From: Candidatus Aminicenantota bacterium
Lineage (GTDB): Bacteria; Acidobacteriota; Aminicenantia; Aminicenantales; Aminicenantaceae
Reading direction: 5' to 3'
Length of the DNA: 9,385 nucleotides
Assembly (NCBI GenBank): GCA_013139435.1
Contig: WTAW01000363.1
Location: 1-9,385 of the forward strand
The notes below the pieces were generated by a model, which was given only the letters and a program-made list of their open reading frames with translations, did not search any database and was not told the origin of the DNA. Position 1 is the stretch's first letter, and every line of letters begins with the position of its first letter. Made by a program: the position numbers and the translations under genes. Below, one piece after another: positions 1 to 5,936 of the stretch.

Positions 1-167
1 TCCAGCTCAATGTCGTCAGTGTTGACACTCTGAAAGAGGCACAGAGAAATCCTGCGAAATACCGCGACCTGATCGTCCGTGTGGCCGGATACAGCGACTA
101 TTATGTCGACCTGAGCTCTGAACTTCAGGACGAGATCATCAGGCGCACAGAGCACCAATCCTTCTGA
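1..167 (+). CDS. Glycyl-radical enzyme, C-terminal fragment (PflD/dehydratase-like)
   Basis: This is the last 54 residues of a gene that begins left of the window; the reading frame starts at base 3 and ends at TGA 165-167. It contains the glycyl-radical signature RVAGYSDYYVDL, with the radical-bearing glycine codon at 87-89. In this family a partner radical-SAM activase abstracts hydrogen from that glycine, and the radical is passed to an active-site cysteine, which lies outside the window. The downstream motif LQDEII and the tail RRTEHQSF resemble the PflD, hydroxyproline-dehydratase and diol-dehydratase branch more than classical pyruvate formate-lyase, which has RVSGYAVRF and a different tail. 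The substrate cannot be told from this fragment. Such enzymes are oxygen-sensitive, which suggests anaerobic metabolism. No activase gene is visible here; it may lie to the left. Confidence 0.9.
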   Translation, partial: QLNVVSVDTLKEAQRNPAKYRDLIVRVAGYSDYYVDLSSELQDEIIRRTEHQSF

Positions 168-184
168 ACCCAAAGATGTTTCTG

Positions 185-213
185 TTGATTTAACATGAAA
201 GAGTTGGTATACC
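185..213 (+). promoter_or_regulatory. Possible sigma70-type promoter reading into the structured intergenic segment
   Basis: TTGATT (185-190) and TATACC (208-213) are separated by 17 bases, each matching four of six consensus positions. Transcription would start near 220 and run into the GC-rich segment from about 231. The match is modest and the surrounding DNA is AT-rich, so chance is a real alternative. Confidence 0.2.
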
Positions 214-230
214 AGTAAAATAATATTGTG

Positions 231-393
231 GCTTGACTTGTCTGGATTATTCACGGACCGAGGCCAACCCACCCCACCCTAACAATAAGGTGAAGGCAGT
301 GGCTCATGAAGCTGTAGTGAACTACCGCGAGCCGACCCAACCTAACCCGAGCTACAACGAAGCCGATGCTGTGAGATCGGTTCGCCCGAAGGG
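231..393. other. Unidentified GC-rich structured segment; candidate noncoding RNA or degenerate repeat
   Basis: Part of a 356-base stretch without a recognisable gene. The segment is clearly more GC-rich than both flanks. Visible structure: GGCTC (301-305) can pair with GAGCC (329-333), enclosing GTAG/CTAC (314-317, 322-325) around a TGAA loop. A nine-pair hairpin with one bulged G forms between 358-367 and 376-384. A C-rich block occurs twice in related form (257-275 and 324-343), flanking the first hairpin. On the minus strand these blocks read as runs of G. A TTG-initiated frame of 94 codons crosses the region (233-517), but it matches nothing I recognise and runs on through the AT-rich unit to its right, so I do not call it a gene. 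It does not match RNase P, tmRNA, SRP RNA, 6S RNA or the common riboswitch classes as I know them. The strand is undetermined. Confidence 0.3.
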
Positions 394-510
394 TAAAAAT
401 TGTCGATTAGAATATCGGAGAACATCGCAAGAGGAATCAATCACTTCCCATGACTATAAATTGGGAAATACTGATTCAATGTTTATTGTAATAAATATCG
501 ACAATTTTTA
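394..510. repeat. AT-rich unit bounded by a perfect 14-bp inverted repeat
   Basis: TAAAAATTGTCGAT at 394-407 is exactly complementary to ATCGACAATTTTTA at 497-510. Inside the pair, further complementary segments nest in the correct order: AACAT (421-425) with ATGTT (479-483), GAATCA (434-439) with TGATTC (472-477), and TTCCCA (445-450) with TGGGAA (462-467) around an 11-base loop. The whole 117-base unit can therefore fold as an interrupted rod. It lies in the gap between two convergent genes, 13 bases beyond the rodA stop. Both outer arms end in a T run when read outward, so it could end transcription from either side. Alternatively it is a small inverted-repeat element (MITE-like) with TA ends. 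No longer target duplication is visible. Confidence 0.55.
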
Positions 511-523
511 TGAATGATCCAGA

Positions 524-1615
524 TCAGATGTTTACGAAGCGTCGCATCTTGATATTCAGCACAAGTGAAACAGCAATATAATTTGTCAGGAGAGACGACC
601 CTCCATAGCTCAACAGAGGGAGAGGGATCCCGGCGATCGGGAAGAGTCCGATGGTCATGAACACATTTATGAAAAATTGGCTCGTTATCATCATGGCAAC
701 CATAAATATGATATACACTCCCGTCCGATCTCTGGATTGAGGAACGGACCAAAAGAGCCTGGCTAAAAACAAAAAATAAAACAGACCGATGACCACAACC
801 CCCACAAAACCCAACTCCTCCCCGATAACGGCAAATATAAAATCTGTGTGGCGCGCTGGTAGAAATTGAAGTTGACTCTGTGTTCCTCTGACATAGCCCT
901 TTCCGAACAGACCGCCGGAACCGATGGCGATCTTGGACTGGAGTATATGATAGCCAGTGCCTAAAGGATCTTTTTCCGGTGTGAGTAATGTTGTGATTCG
1001 ATCCTTCTGGTAATCCTTGAGGAAAAATCCCCAACTGACGATTCCTATCACCAAAGTAAAAATCAACAGTATCACAAGAGTTTTTCTTGTCAGTCCCGCC
1101 AATATGAACGCACCGAGAAGAATTGGAATATAACTCAAAGCTGTGCCCAGGTCGGGCTGTAATGCGACAAGCACAACTGCTAACAGGACGAACGCACTGC
1201 TCGAAATTCCTGCCTCGTTGGATAAATATTTCCTCTTAAATTCCGAAAAGATGCGTGCCAGCAGGAGAATGATGGCGATCTTAGTGATCTCGGATGGCTG
1301 AATCTGAATAAATTCCAGCTTGATCCAACTCTTCGTTCCGGCGATCAACTTCCCAAATATCAAAATGCCACCCAGAATAAAAATACAAGCAATGTACAGA
1401 TAGAGTGAATAGGTGACAAAAATATTATAGTCTACTGTCAGCAAAACTAAGAGCACTGCCAAGCTCAAAAGTGTCCAGAAAACTTGTCTGAGATAATAAT
1501 TCCCAGGCAAATAATGGGATGAACTGTATATCACGGCAATTCCGATCAGAGTATTCACCACAAGAAGAGCGATCAGGATCCAATCGATGTCTTTGATCTG
1601 TGTTTGATTAATCAT
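524..1615 (-). CDS. rodA: RodA, SEDS-family peptidoglycan glycosyltransferase
   Basis: RodA polymerises lipid II into glycan strands during lateral-wall growth and acts with PBP2 in the inner membrane. The 363-residue product is close to the family's usual 370 and has about ten hydrophobic segments. Family motifs: PSEITK (107-112), QPDLGTAL (153-160), GTQSQLQFLPARHTDF (244-259) and the C-terminal SEDS signature from N317 to S341, which includes PLPLLSYGGSS. Asp258 in RHTDFIF aligns with the aspartate required for polymerase activity in characterised RodA proteins. I chose ATG at 1615 because AGGG lies about six bases upstream and the product then begins like other RodA proteins. A TTG seven codons earlier (1636) is possible but would lie deeper inside mrdA. 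The chosen start overlaps the mrdA end by eight bases (ATGATTAA), which suggests translational coupling. It is the last gene of the operon. Confidence 0.96.
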   Translation of the reverse strand: MINQTQIKDIDWILIALLVVNTLIGIAVIYSSSHYLPGNYYLRQVFWTLLSLAVLLVLLTVDYNIFVTYSLYLYIACIFILGGILIFGKLIAGTKSWIKLEFIQIQPSEITKIAIILLLARIFSEFKRKYLSNEAGISSSAFVLLAVVLVALQPDLGTALSYIPILLGAFILAGLTRKTLVILLIFTLVIGIVSWGFFLKDYQKDRITTLLTPEKDPLGTGYHILQSKIAIGSGGLFGKGYVRGTQSQLQFLPARHTDFIFAVIGEELGFVGVVVIGLFYFLFLARLFWSVPQSRDRTGVYIIFMVAMMITSQFFINVFMTIGLFPIAGIPLPLLSYGGSSLLTNYIAVSLVLNIKMRRFVNI

Positions 1616-3419
1616 ATTTTGCCCTGTAGAGCTCAATCAATTCTCGGGCAGAAGGCGCTGCGGTCGCTCCCCCGCCTCCCCCATGTTCCACAATAAGAGA
1701 GACTACGATCTCCGGCTTATCTTTAGGTGCGAATCCTGTGAACCATGAGTGGGTTTTGATCTCTCTCTTCTGTTGGGCCAGCTTTTCAGCGGTTGCCGTA
1801 CTCACGACCTGAGCTGATCCGGTCTTTCCACACACATCAAAACCTTTAACCCTAGCTAGGGCGCCAGTACCTCTATCGTTGACAGACTGCCACATCCCTT
1901 GTACTACTTTTTCAAAATACACCTCAGGAATGGGAGATCTGATGCCTGTTTTCTCTTGCTGTCTGGCTATCTCATGGCCCTCATGGATTTCGCTCGCATA
2001 GAGGTAAGGAATTACGCTAAGACCCCTGTTGGCGATCTGTGCCGTGTGGACCGCGATCTGTAAAGGAGTCACGAGTAAAGGCCCCTGTCCGATAGACACA
2101 GATATCGTCTCTCCAGGATACCAAGGCTCATCCCTAACCCGCCTTTTCCACTCGGGGTCGGGGACCAAACCCGCCTTTTCCCCAGGTAGATCGATATGCG
2201 TAGGTGATCCTAGACCGAGCACACGGGCATACCGAGCGATCTCCTCTATCCCAATTCTTTTTCCCAGTTGATAAAAGTAGATGTTGCAGGAATGTTGGAT
2301 CGCACTGTACAGATTAACAGCCCCATGCCCACCCCTCTTCCAACAGGCAAAGGGATGCCTATAGATGATGATAGAGCCGCGACAGACAAACGAAGTGGAA
2401 TCATTCACGGCCCTCAAATCCAGCCCCGCGAGCAGCATGATGGGCTTAAACAAAGAGCCAGGAGCGTACAAACCACGAATGGTCCGGTTCTCGAGAGGAT
2501 GCTTCGGACTGTTGATGAGGTCCACCCATTCTTCTGGAGTGAAGCGGTTGATGAATTTATTCGGGTCGAAATTTGGATAGCTGGCCATAGCCAGGATCTC
2601 ACCCGTCTTTGGTTTCATCACAACCACTGCACCCTCTTTTCCTTCCAAAATCTCCTCTGCCTTCTTCTGGAGGTCAAAATCCAATGTCAGATAGATCTCA
2701 TTTCCACGGATAGGCTCGACATTGGATACTTCTCCGATCTCTCTTCCGATCCTATCCACGATCTCGAGAACCTTTCCCTCTGTGCCGACTAAGCTGTCTT
2801 CGTATTGTTTCTCCAGACCTGTTTTCCCAATCAGGTCGCCGAGCCGTCTGTTTTTATACTGGTCCATTTCCATCTCTGCCGGGGATATCTCCTGCAAATA
2901 TCCAAGGACATGAGAAGCCAACGTCCCAAACGGATAATTTCTCTTGGGTTCTGATTGAACGATCAGCTCGGGCAGCTCATATTGCCTGGATTTGATCCGG
3001 GCAACTTCTTCATAGGTCAAGTTATCCTTGACAACGATCGGTTGGAAGAGAGGCAGAGATCTGTATTTATCCACACGTTCTTTCAAAATTTCGGGTTCCA
3101 AGTCGAGGAGCTCGGAAATTCTCAAACACGACTCTTCATAGTCTTTGCAGTTTTCCCTGATCAGTGACGCCTTAAAGGAAGCGATATTCTTGGCGAGAAC
3201 GACACCGTTTCTGTCTCTGATCAGGCCCCTCTGGGGTGGCACCACGATCTCTCGGATGCGGTTTGCTTCAGATTTCTGCCAAAACATCTGAAAGTCGAGG
3301 ATCTGGAGTTTCCAAAAATACAGGATGAGTATGACAAACAGGATCTTGACGACAATGAAGACCACTCTCGCTCTCGAAAATACCAAAGATAGATCTTCAT
3401 AAATCTTGCTGTTCATCAT
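1608..3419 (-). CDS. mrdA: Penicillin-binding protein 2, elongation-specific transpeptidase
   Basis: This class B PBP cross-links new peptidoglycan during elongation and activates RodA. The 603-residue product has a short cytoplasmic N-terminus, one membrane anchor (about 19-40), a pedestal/dimerisation region (about 55-235, with PPQRGLIRDRNG at 61-72) and a transpeptidase domain. Active-site motifs are SLFK (catalytic Ser322, Lys325), SCN (377-379) and KTG (532-534). Cys346, Cys359, His365 and Cys378 sit where a zinc site has been described in PBP2 of gammaproteobacteria. The frame is open upstream to 3752, but that part is antisense-like hydrophilic sequence inside mreD and has no PBP homology. 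The ATG at 3419 forms an ATGA overlap with the mreD stop; the next ATG (3416) is equally possible. No clear Shine-Dalgarno is seen, so translation probably depends on mreD. Confidence 0.96.
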   Translation of the reverse strand: MMNSKIYEDLSLVFSRARVVFIVVKILFVILILYFWKLQILDFQMFWQKSEANRIREIVVPPQRGLIRDRNGVVLAKNIASFKASLIRENCKDYEESCLRISELLDLEPEILKERVDKYRSLPLFQPIVVKDNLTYEEVARIKSRQYELPELIVQSEPKRNYPFGTLASHVLGYLQEISPAEMEMDQYKNRRLGDLIGKTGLEKQYEDSLVGTEGKVLEIVDRIGREIGEVSNVEPIRGNEIYLTLDFDLQKKAEEILEGKEGAVVVMKPKTGEILAMASYPNFDPNKFINRFTPEEWVDLINSPKHPLENRTIRGLYAPGSLFKPIMLLAGLDLRAVNDSTSFVCRGSIIIYRHPFACWKRGGHGAVNLYSAIQHSCNIYFYQLGKRIGIEEIARYARVLGLGSPTHIDLPGEKAGLVPDPEWKRRVRDEPWYPGETISVSIGQGPLLVTPLQIAVHTAQIANRGLSVIPYLYASEIHEGHEIARQQEKTGIRSPIPEVYFEKVVQGMWQSVNDRGTGALARVKGFDVCGKTGSAQVVSTATAEKLAQQKREIKTHSWFTGFAPKDKPEIVVSLIVEHGGGGGATAAPSARELIELYRAKYD

Positions 3420-3907
3420 CTTCGGTGCCGAGAGATCGCTTTTATTGCTTTCCGGATTTGTGGAAAAAGAGTGCTGCCGATCAATGCCGTTATCAAAGGC
3501 TTGAGAAAAATCACTCCTTTTCCTGTATTGAGAGCTTTGGAATAAATGAAGGAATAGAGAAAGACCCAAAGCATGAGCTCTATCGTGATCAAAGCGAAAA
3601 TGAAAAGAAACCTCCGCCAAAACGAAGAGACATCGATCCTCTTGGAAACAAACCCGGCTAAATAACCCATGATGGTTTTGGCTATCCCGGCAACTCCAAA
3701 AACTCCTAAGGAAAAAGAATCCTGAATAAGCCCACAAACAGCGCCCAAACATGCCCCATACACCTCATTCCTCGTAGAGGACATATAAATGACCAGAAGG
3801 CTAAAAACATTGATCGCTTGAATAGAATAAATAGAAATGTGGGATAAAAGAGAGAACAAGGCCACTGCGAAAATGATACCAAGGGATGTTTCTAAGAAAT
3901 CTCTCAT
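3416..3907 (-). CDS. mreD: MreD, rod shape-determining membrane protein
   Basis: MreD is a small integral membrane protein of the elongasome that associates with MreC. The 163-residue product has the usual length and about five or six hydrophobic segments (roughly 8-25, 30-48, 50-62, 68-88, 98-122 and 132-150), and it ends in a basic tail rich in Arg and Lys. The segment LIQDSFSLGVFGVAGIAKT (60-78) resembles the loop-plus-helix typical of MreD. GGAG lies four bases before the ATG at 3907. The gene starts 11 bases after the mreC stop and its stop overlaps the mrdA start. Sequence conservation in this family is low, so the call rests on both topology and operon position. Confidence 0.9.
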   Translation of the reverse strand: MRDFLETSLGIIFAVALFSLLSHISIYSIQAINVFSLLVIYMSSTRNEVYGACLGAVCGLIQDSFSLGVFGVAGIAKTIMGYLAGFVSKRIDVSSFWRRFLFIFALITIELMLWVFLYSFIYSKALNTGKGVIFLKPLITALIGSTLFPQIRKAIKAISRHRR

Positions 3908-3918
3908 TATCTCCGTTT

Positions 3919-4755
3919 TCAGAAAATATTTTTCGCCTGAATGCGGATGACAGCAAGCTGGTCTAAATAACGGAACTCAAAATACGGCCTCACAGAAACT
4001 TCTTTAAAAAGACCGGAAGTGGGAGTTATGGACACTATTCGGCCAACATTGATACCAGGAGGAAAAATGCTGTCATACCCTGTCGTATAAAGGTTCTCGC
4101 CCTCTGAGACATTCTCATCCGTTGACACGACATGCTCCAATTTACAGGAACCCTTTCCATCTCCAGATAAGATCCCCAGGACTTTTTTCTTTTCAGTAAA
4201 AACACTCACTCCGCAATCATTGTCTGTGATCAATTGCACACGCGCTTCTTTGAGGGAAATCGGACCGATGACCCTTCCGACCAAATTCCCAAATTTATCC
4301 AGAACAACCATGTTCTTTTTGATCCCATCCAGAGATCCTCTGTTGATCATCACGGATTTGAAGTAGTTGCTGGCATCTATTCCTACGACCCGTGCATGCA
4401 GGATGTTTTGATGCATCTCCCCGAGAAAGGCCTCGATCTCTTTCTCGTTCTTGTAATGCTCAAGAGCGTTCCGTAATAATCTGTTCTCCTGAGAGAGAGA
4501 GAATATATCCCGTCTCATTTCCTCATTCTTATCATGGACCTCGCGCAGAGAAAAATATCCCTTCCAGAATCCTCCGATGCCTTGAAAGAACGAAACAATC
4601 CCATGCTGGAGAGGAGAGAAAACGACAAAGACAGCCTTCTCAAAATAGTTTTCTCGTTCACCAAGGGGAACTTGGATGGATATCAGGACGAGTTGCAGAA
4701 AAATGAGAATACTGAGAACAACTAGGTTTCTGTTTTTTTTAAAAAAAGAGGGCAT
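3919..4755 (-). CDS. mreC: MreC, rod shape-determining protein
   Basis: MreC is a bitopic periplasmic scaffold that links MreB and MreD to PBP2. The 278-residue product has a basic cytoplasmic start (PSFFKKNRN), one membrane helix (about 11-29), a coiled-coil helix (about 70-110, alternating charged and Leu residues) and a C-terminal beta-barrel region (about 118-270). Family landmarks include the ARVVGIDASNYFKSVMINRG stretch (121-140), GNLVGRV (156-162), VQLITDND (173-180), and FPPGINVGRI (231-240). The ATG begins seven bases after the mreB stop. I see no Shine-Dalgarno, so translation is probably coupled to mreB. Codons 3-8 consist of a T7 run followed directly by an A8 run. Confidence 0.95.
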   Translation of the reverse strand: MPSFFKKNRNLVVLSILIFLQLVLISIQVPLGERENYFEKAVFVVFSPLQHGIVSFFQGIGGFWKGYFSLREVHDKNEEMRRDIFSLSQENRLLRNALEHYKNEKEIEAFLGEMHQNILHARVVGIDASNYFKSVMINRGSLDGIKKNMVVLDKFGNLVGRVIGPISLKEARVQLITDNDCGVSVFTEKKKVLGILSGDGKGSCKLEHVVSTDENVSEGENLYTTGYDSIFPPGINVGRIVSITPTSGLFKEVSVRPYFEFRYLDQLAVIRIQAKNIF

Positions 4756-4762
4756 TTAAAGA

Positions 4763-5794
4763 TTAAATTAGAGAGATTTTTCTCAATAAATCTAAATCAT
4801 CGAGCATTTTCCCCGCACCGATAACAACCGTTGTCAGGGGATCTTCTGTGATGAATACAGGCAATTGTGTCTCTTCGCGGATGCGCTTGTCGATATTCTT
4901 AAGGAGAGACCCCCCACCAGTCAGGATAATGCCACGGTCTATGATATCTGCAGAGAGTTCGGGAGGTGTTTTTTCAAGTGCCACTTTAACCGCATCGATG
5001 ATGGCTCCAACGATATCTTCCAGCGCCTCCCTTATCTCCTGGTCATCCACAACAATAGTCTTAGGAATACCTTCCCGCAGATCTCTTCCTTTGATGTCCA
5101 TAGTGATGGGCTCATCCAAGGGGTAAGCCGAACCGATCTGCATTTTGACCTGTTCTGCTGTTCTTTCCCCGATGAGCAGGTTGTATTTCCGTTTGATATA
5201 CTGGATGATGGCTTCATCCATCTCGTTTCCGGCAATACGGATGGAGTGATTGAACACGATCCCGTTCAACGAGATGACCGCGATGTCCGTTGTTCCCCCA
5301 CCGATATCGACGATCATGTTCCCTGTAGGCTCAGATATGGGAAGGTCGGCACCCACAGCTGCAGTTGTGGGTTGTTCTACCAAGTACACCTCTGAGGCTT
5401 TTGCCCGCATGGCTATGTCCTTGACTGCTCGTCTCTCGACTTGTGTGACCCCCGTAGGAATACCGATAACGATCCTCGGCCTGAGCAAAAAACTCCTGTT
5501 GTTTGTAGACTTCTTTATAAAGTAATCAAGCATCTTTTCGGCAATCTCGAAGTCAGCGATAACTCCATCGCGCATGGGTTTTATGGCCAGAACGCTTTTT
5601 GGAGTCTTCCCCAACATCTCTTTTGCTCTTTTCCCCACGGCCTCCACTTTTCCCGTTTGGTGATTCACCACGACAACGGAAGGTTCCTGTACGATTATTC
5701 CTCTACCCTTGAGATAAACAAGTGTATTCGCTGTCCCGAGGTCAATGGCAAGATCACAGAAAAACTTTTCTTTAAGCCATTCGATAAGATTCAT
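4763..5794 (-). CDS. mreB: MreB, actin-like rod shape-determining protein
   Basis: MreB forms membrane-bound, nucleotide-dependent filaments that direct lateral-wall synthesis. The 343-residue product has the usual length. The N-terminus MNLIEWLKEKFF looks like the amphipathic membrane-targeting helix found in many MreB proteins. Nucleotide-binding motifs of the actin/Hsp70 fold are present: phosphate-1 DLGTANT (18-24), phosphate-2 DIGGGTTD (163-170) and the adenosine loop LTGGGSLL (291-298). The connecting motif containing Glu140 reads EQPTTAAVGADLP, where most MreB proteins have EEPMAAAIGAGLP, so it is a divergent version. The start has AGAGGA seven bases upstream. It is the first gene of the elongation operon. 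Confidence 0.98.
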   Translation of the reverse strand: MNLIEWLKEKFFCDLAIDLGTANTLVYLKGRGIIVQEPSVVVVNHQTGKVEAVGKRAKEMLGKTPKSVLAIKPMRDGVIADFEIAEKMLDYFIKKSTNNRSFLLRPRIVIGIPTGVTQVERRAVKDIAMRAKASEVYLVEQPTTAAVGADLPISEPTGNMIVDIGGGTTDIAVISLNGIVFNHSIRIAGNEMDEAIIQYIKRKYNLLIGERTAEQVKMQIGSAYPLDEPITMDIKGRDLREGIPKTIVVDDQEIREALEDIVGAIIDAVKVALEKTPPELSADIIDRGIILTGGGSLLKNIDKRIREETQLPVFITEDPLTTVVIGAGKMLDDLDLLRKISLI

Positions 5795-5820
5795 TCTATC
5801 TTCCTCTATCTACACGACTT

Positions 5821-5848
5821 ATTTAACATAATTTTCGTTTCCACGCAA
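5821..5848 (-). promoter_or_regulatory. Candidate promoter of the mreB operon
   Basis: Read on the minus strand, TTGCGT (5848-5843) and TTAAAT (5826-5821) are 16 bases apart and about 26 bases ahead of the mreB start codon. Each element is an imperfect consensus match. Its position in the only sizeable gap upstream of the five-gene operon supports a promoter here, but the exact boxes are uncertain. Confidence 0.3.
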
Positions 5849-5851
5849 ACT

Positions 5852-5900
5852 AAAAAAAGATTATTTTTTTCTTGCTTTTTATTTTTGAGAAATATATAGT
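5852..5900 (+). promoter_or_regulatory. Candidate promoter of the OPT transporter with A/T-tract upstream element
   Basis: TTGCTT (5872-5877) and TATAGT (5895-5900) are separated by exactly 17 bases; the -10 box matches five of six positions and the -35 box three. Directly upstream, 5852-5870 is seven A, GATTA, then seven T, which resembles an UP element that binds the RNA polymerase alpha subunit. Transcription would begin near 5907, leaving a 30-base leader that contains the strong ribosome site AGGAGG (5926-5931). The A/T tract is shared with the divergent mreB promoter region. Confidence 0.45.
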
Positions 5901-5936
5901 CAAAAAACTCAGGGAGAATACAGAGAGGAGGTAAGA

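Noticed and set aside
296..310. AGCCACTG on the minus strand, as in cobalamin riboswitches
   Set aside because: No other conserved cobalamin riboswitch elements are seen nearby, and no cobalamin-related gene lies downstream on that strand.
358..384. Hairpin resembling group II intron domain V (AGC with a G-U pair, CCGAU/AUCGG stem)
   Set aside because: The lower stem looks similar, but the distal helix, the two-base bulge and the GNRA tetraloop are missing, and no reverse transcriptase gene is present.
233..517. 94-codon frame on the plus strand across the intergenic gap
   Set aside because: TTG start, no ribosome site and no family I recognise. It runs through both the hairpin-rich segment and the inverted-repeat unit, so nucleotide structure explains the region better. 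It is not excluded as a decayed gene fragment.
483..1034. 183-codon minus-strand frame overlapping rodA
   Set aside because: Out-of-frame shadow of rodA, which has complete family motifs.
2268..2792. Long plus-strand frame antisense to mrdA, with others at 4865-5395 and 5441-5899 antisense to mreB
   Set aside because: They mirror well-supported genes on the other strand, have no recognisable domains and no ribosome sites.
3420..3752. Upstream extension of the PBP2 frame
   Set aside because: The extra 111 codons lie entirely inside mreD, lack PBP homology and look like an out-of-frame translation of a membrane protein gene.
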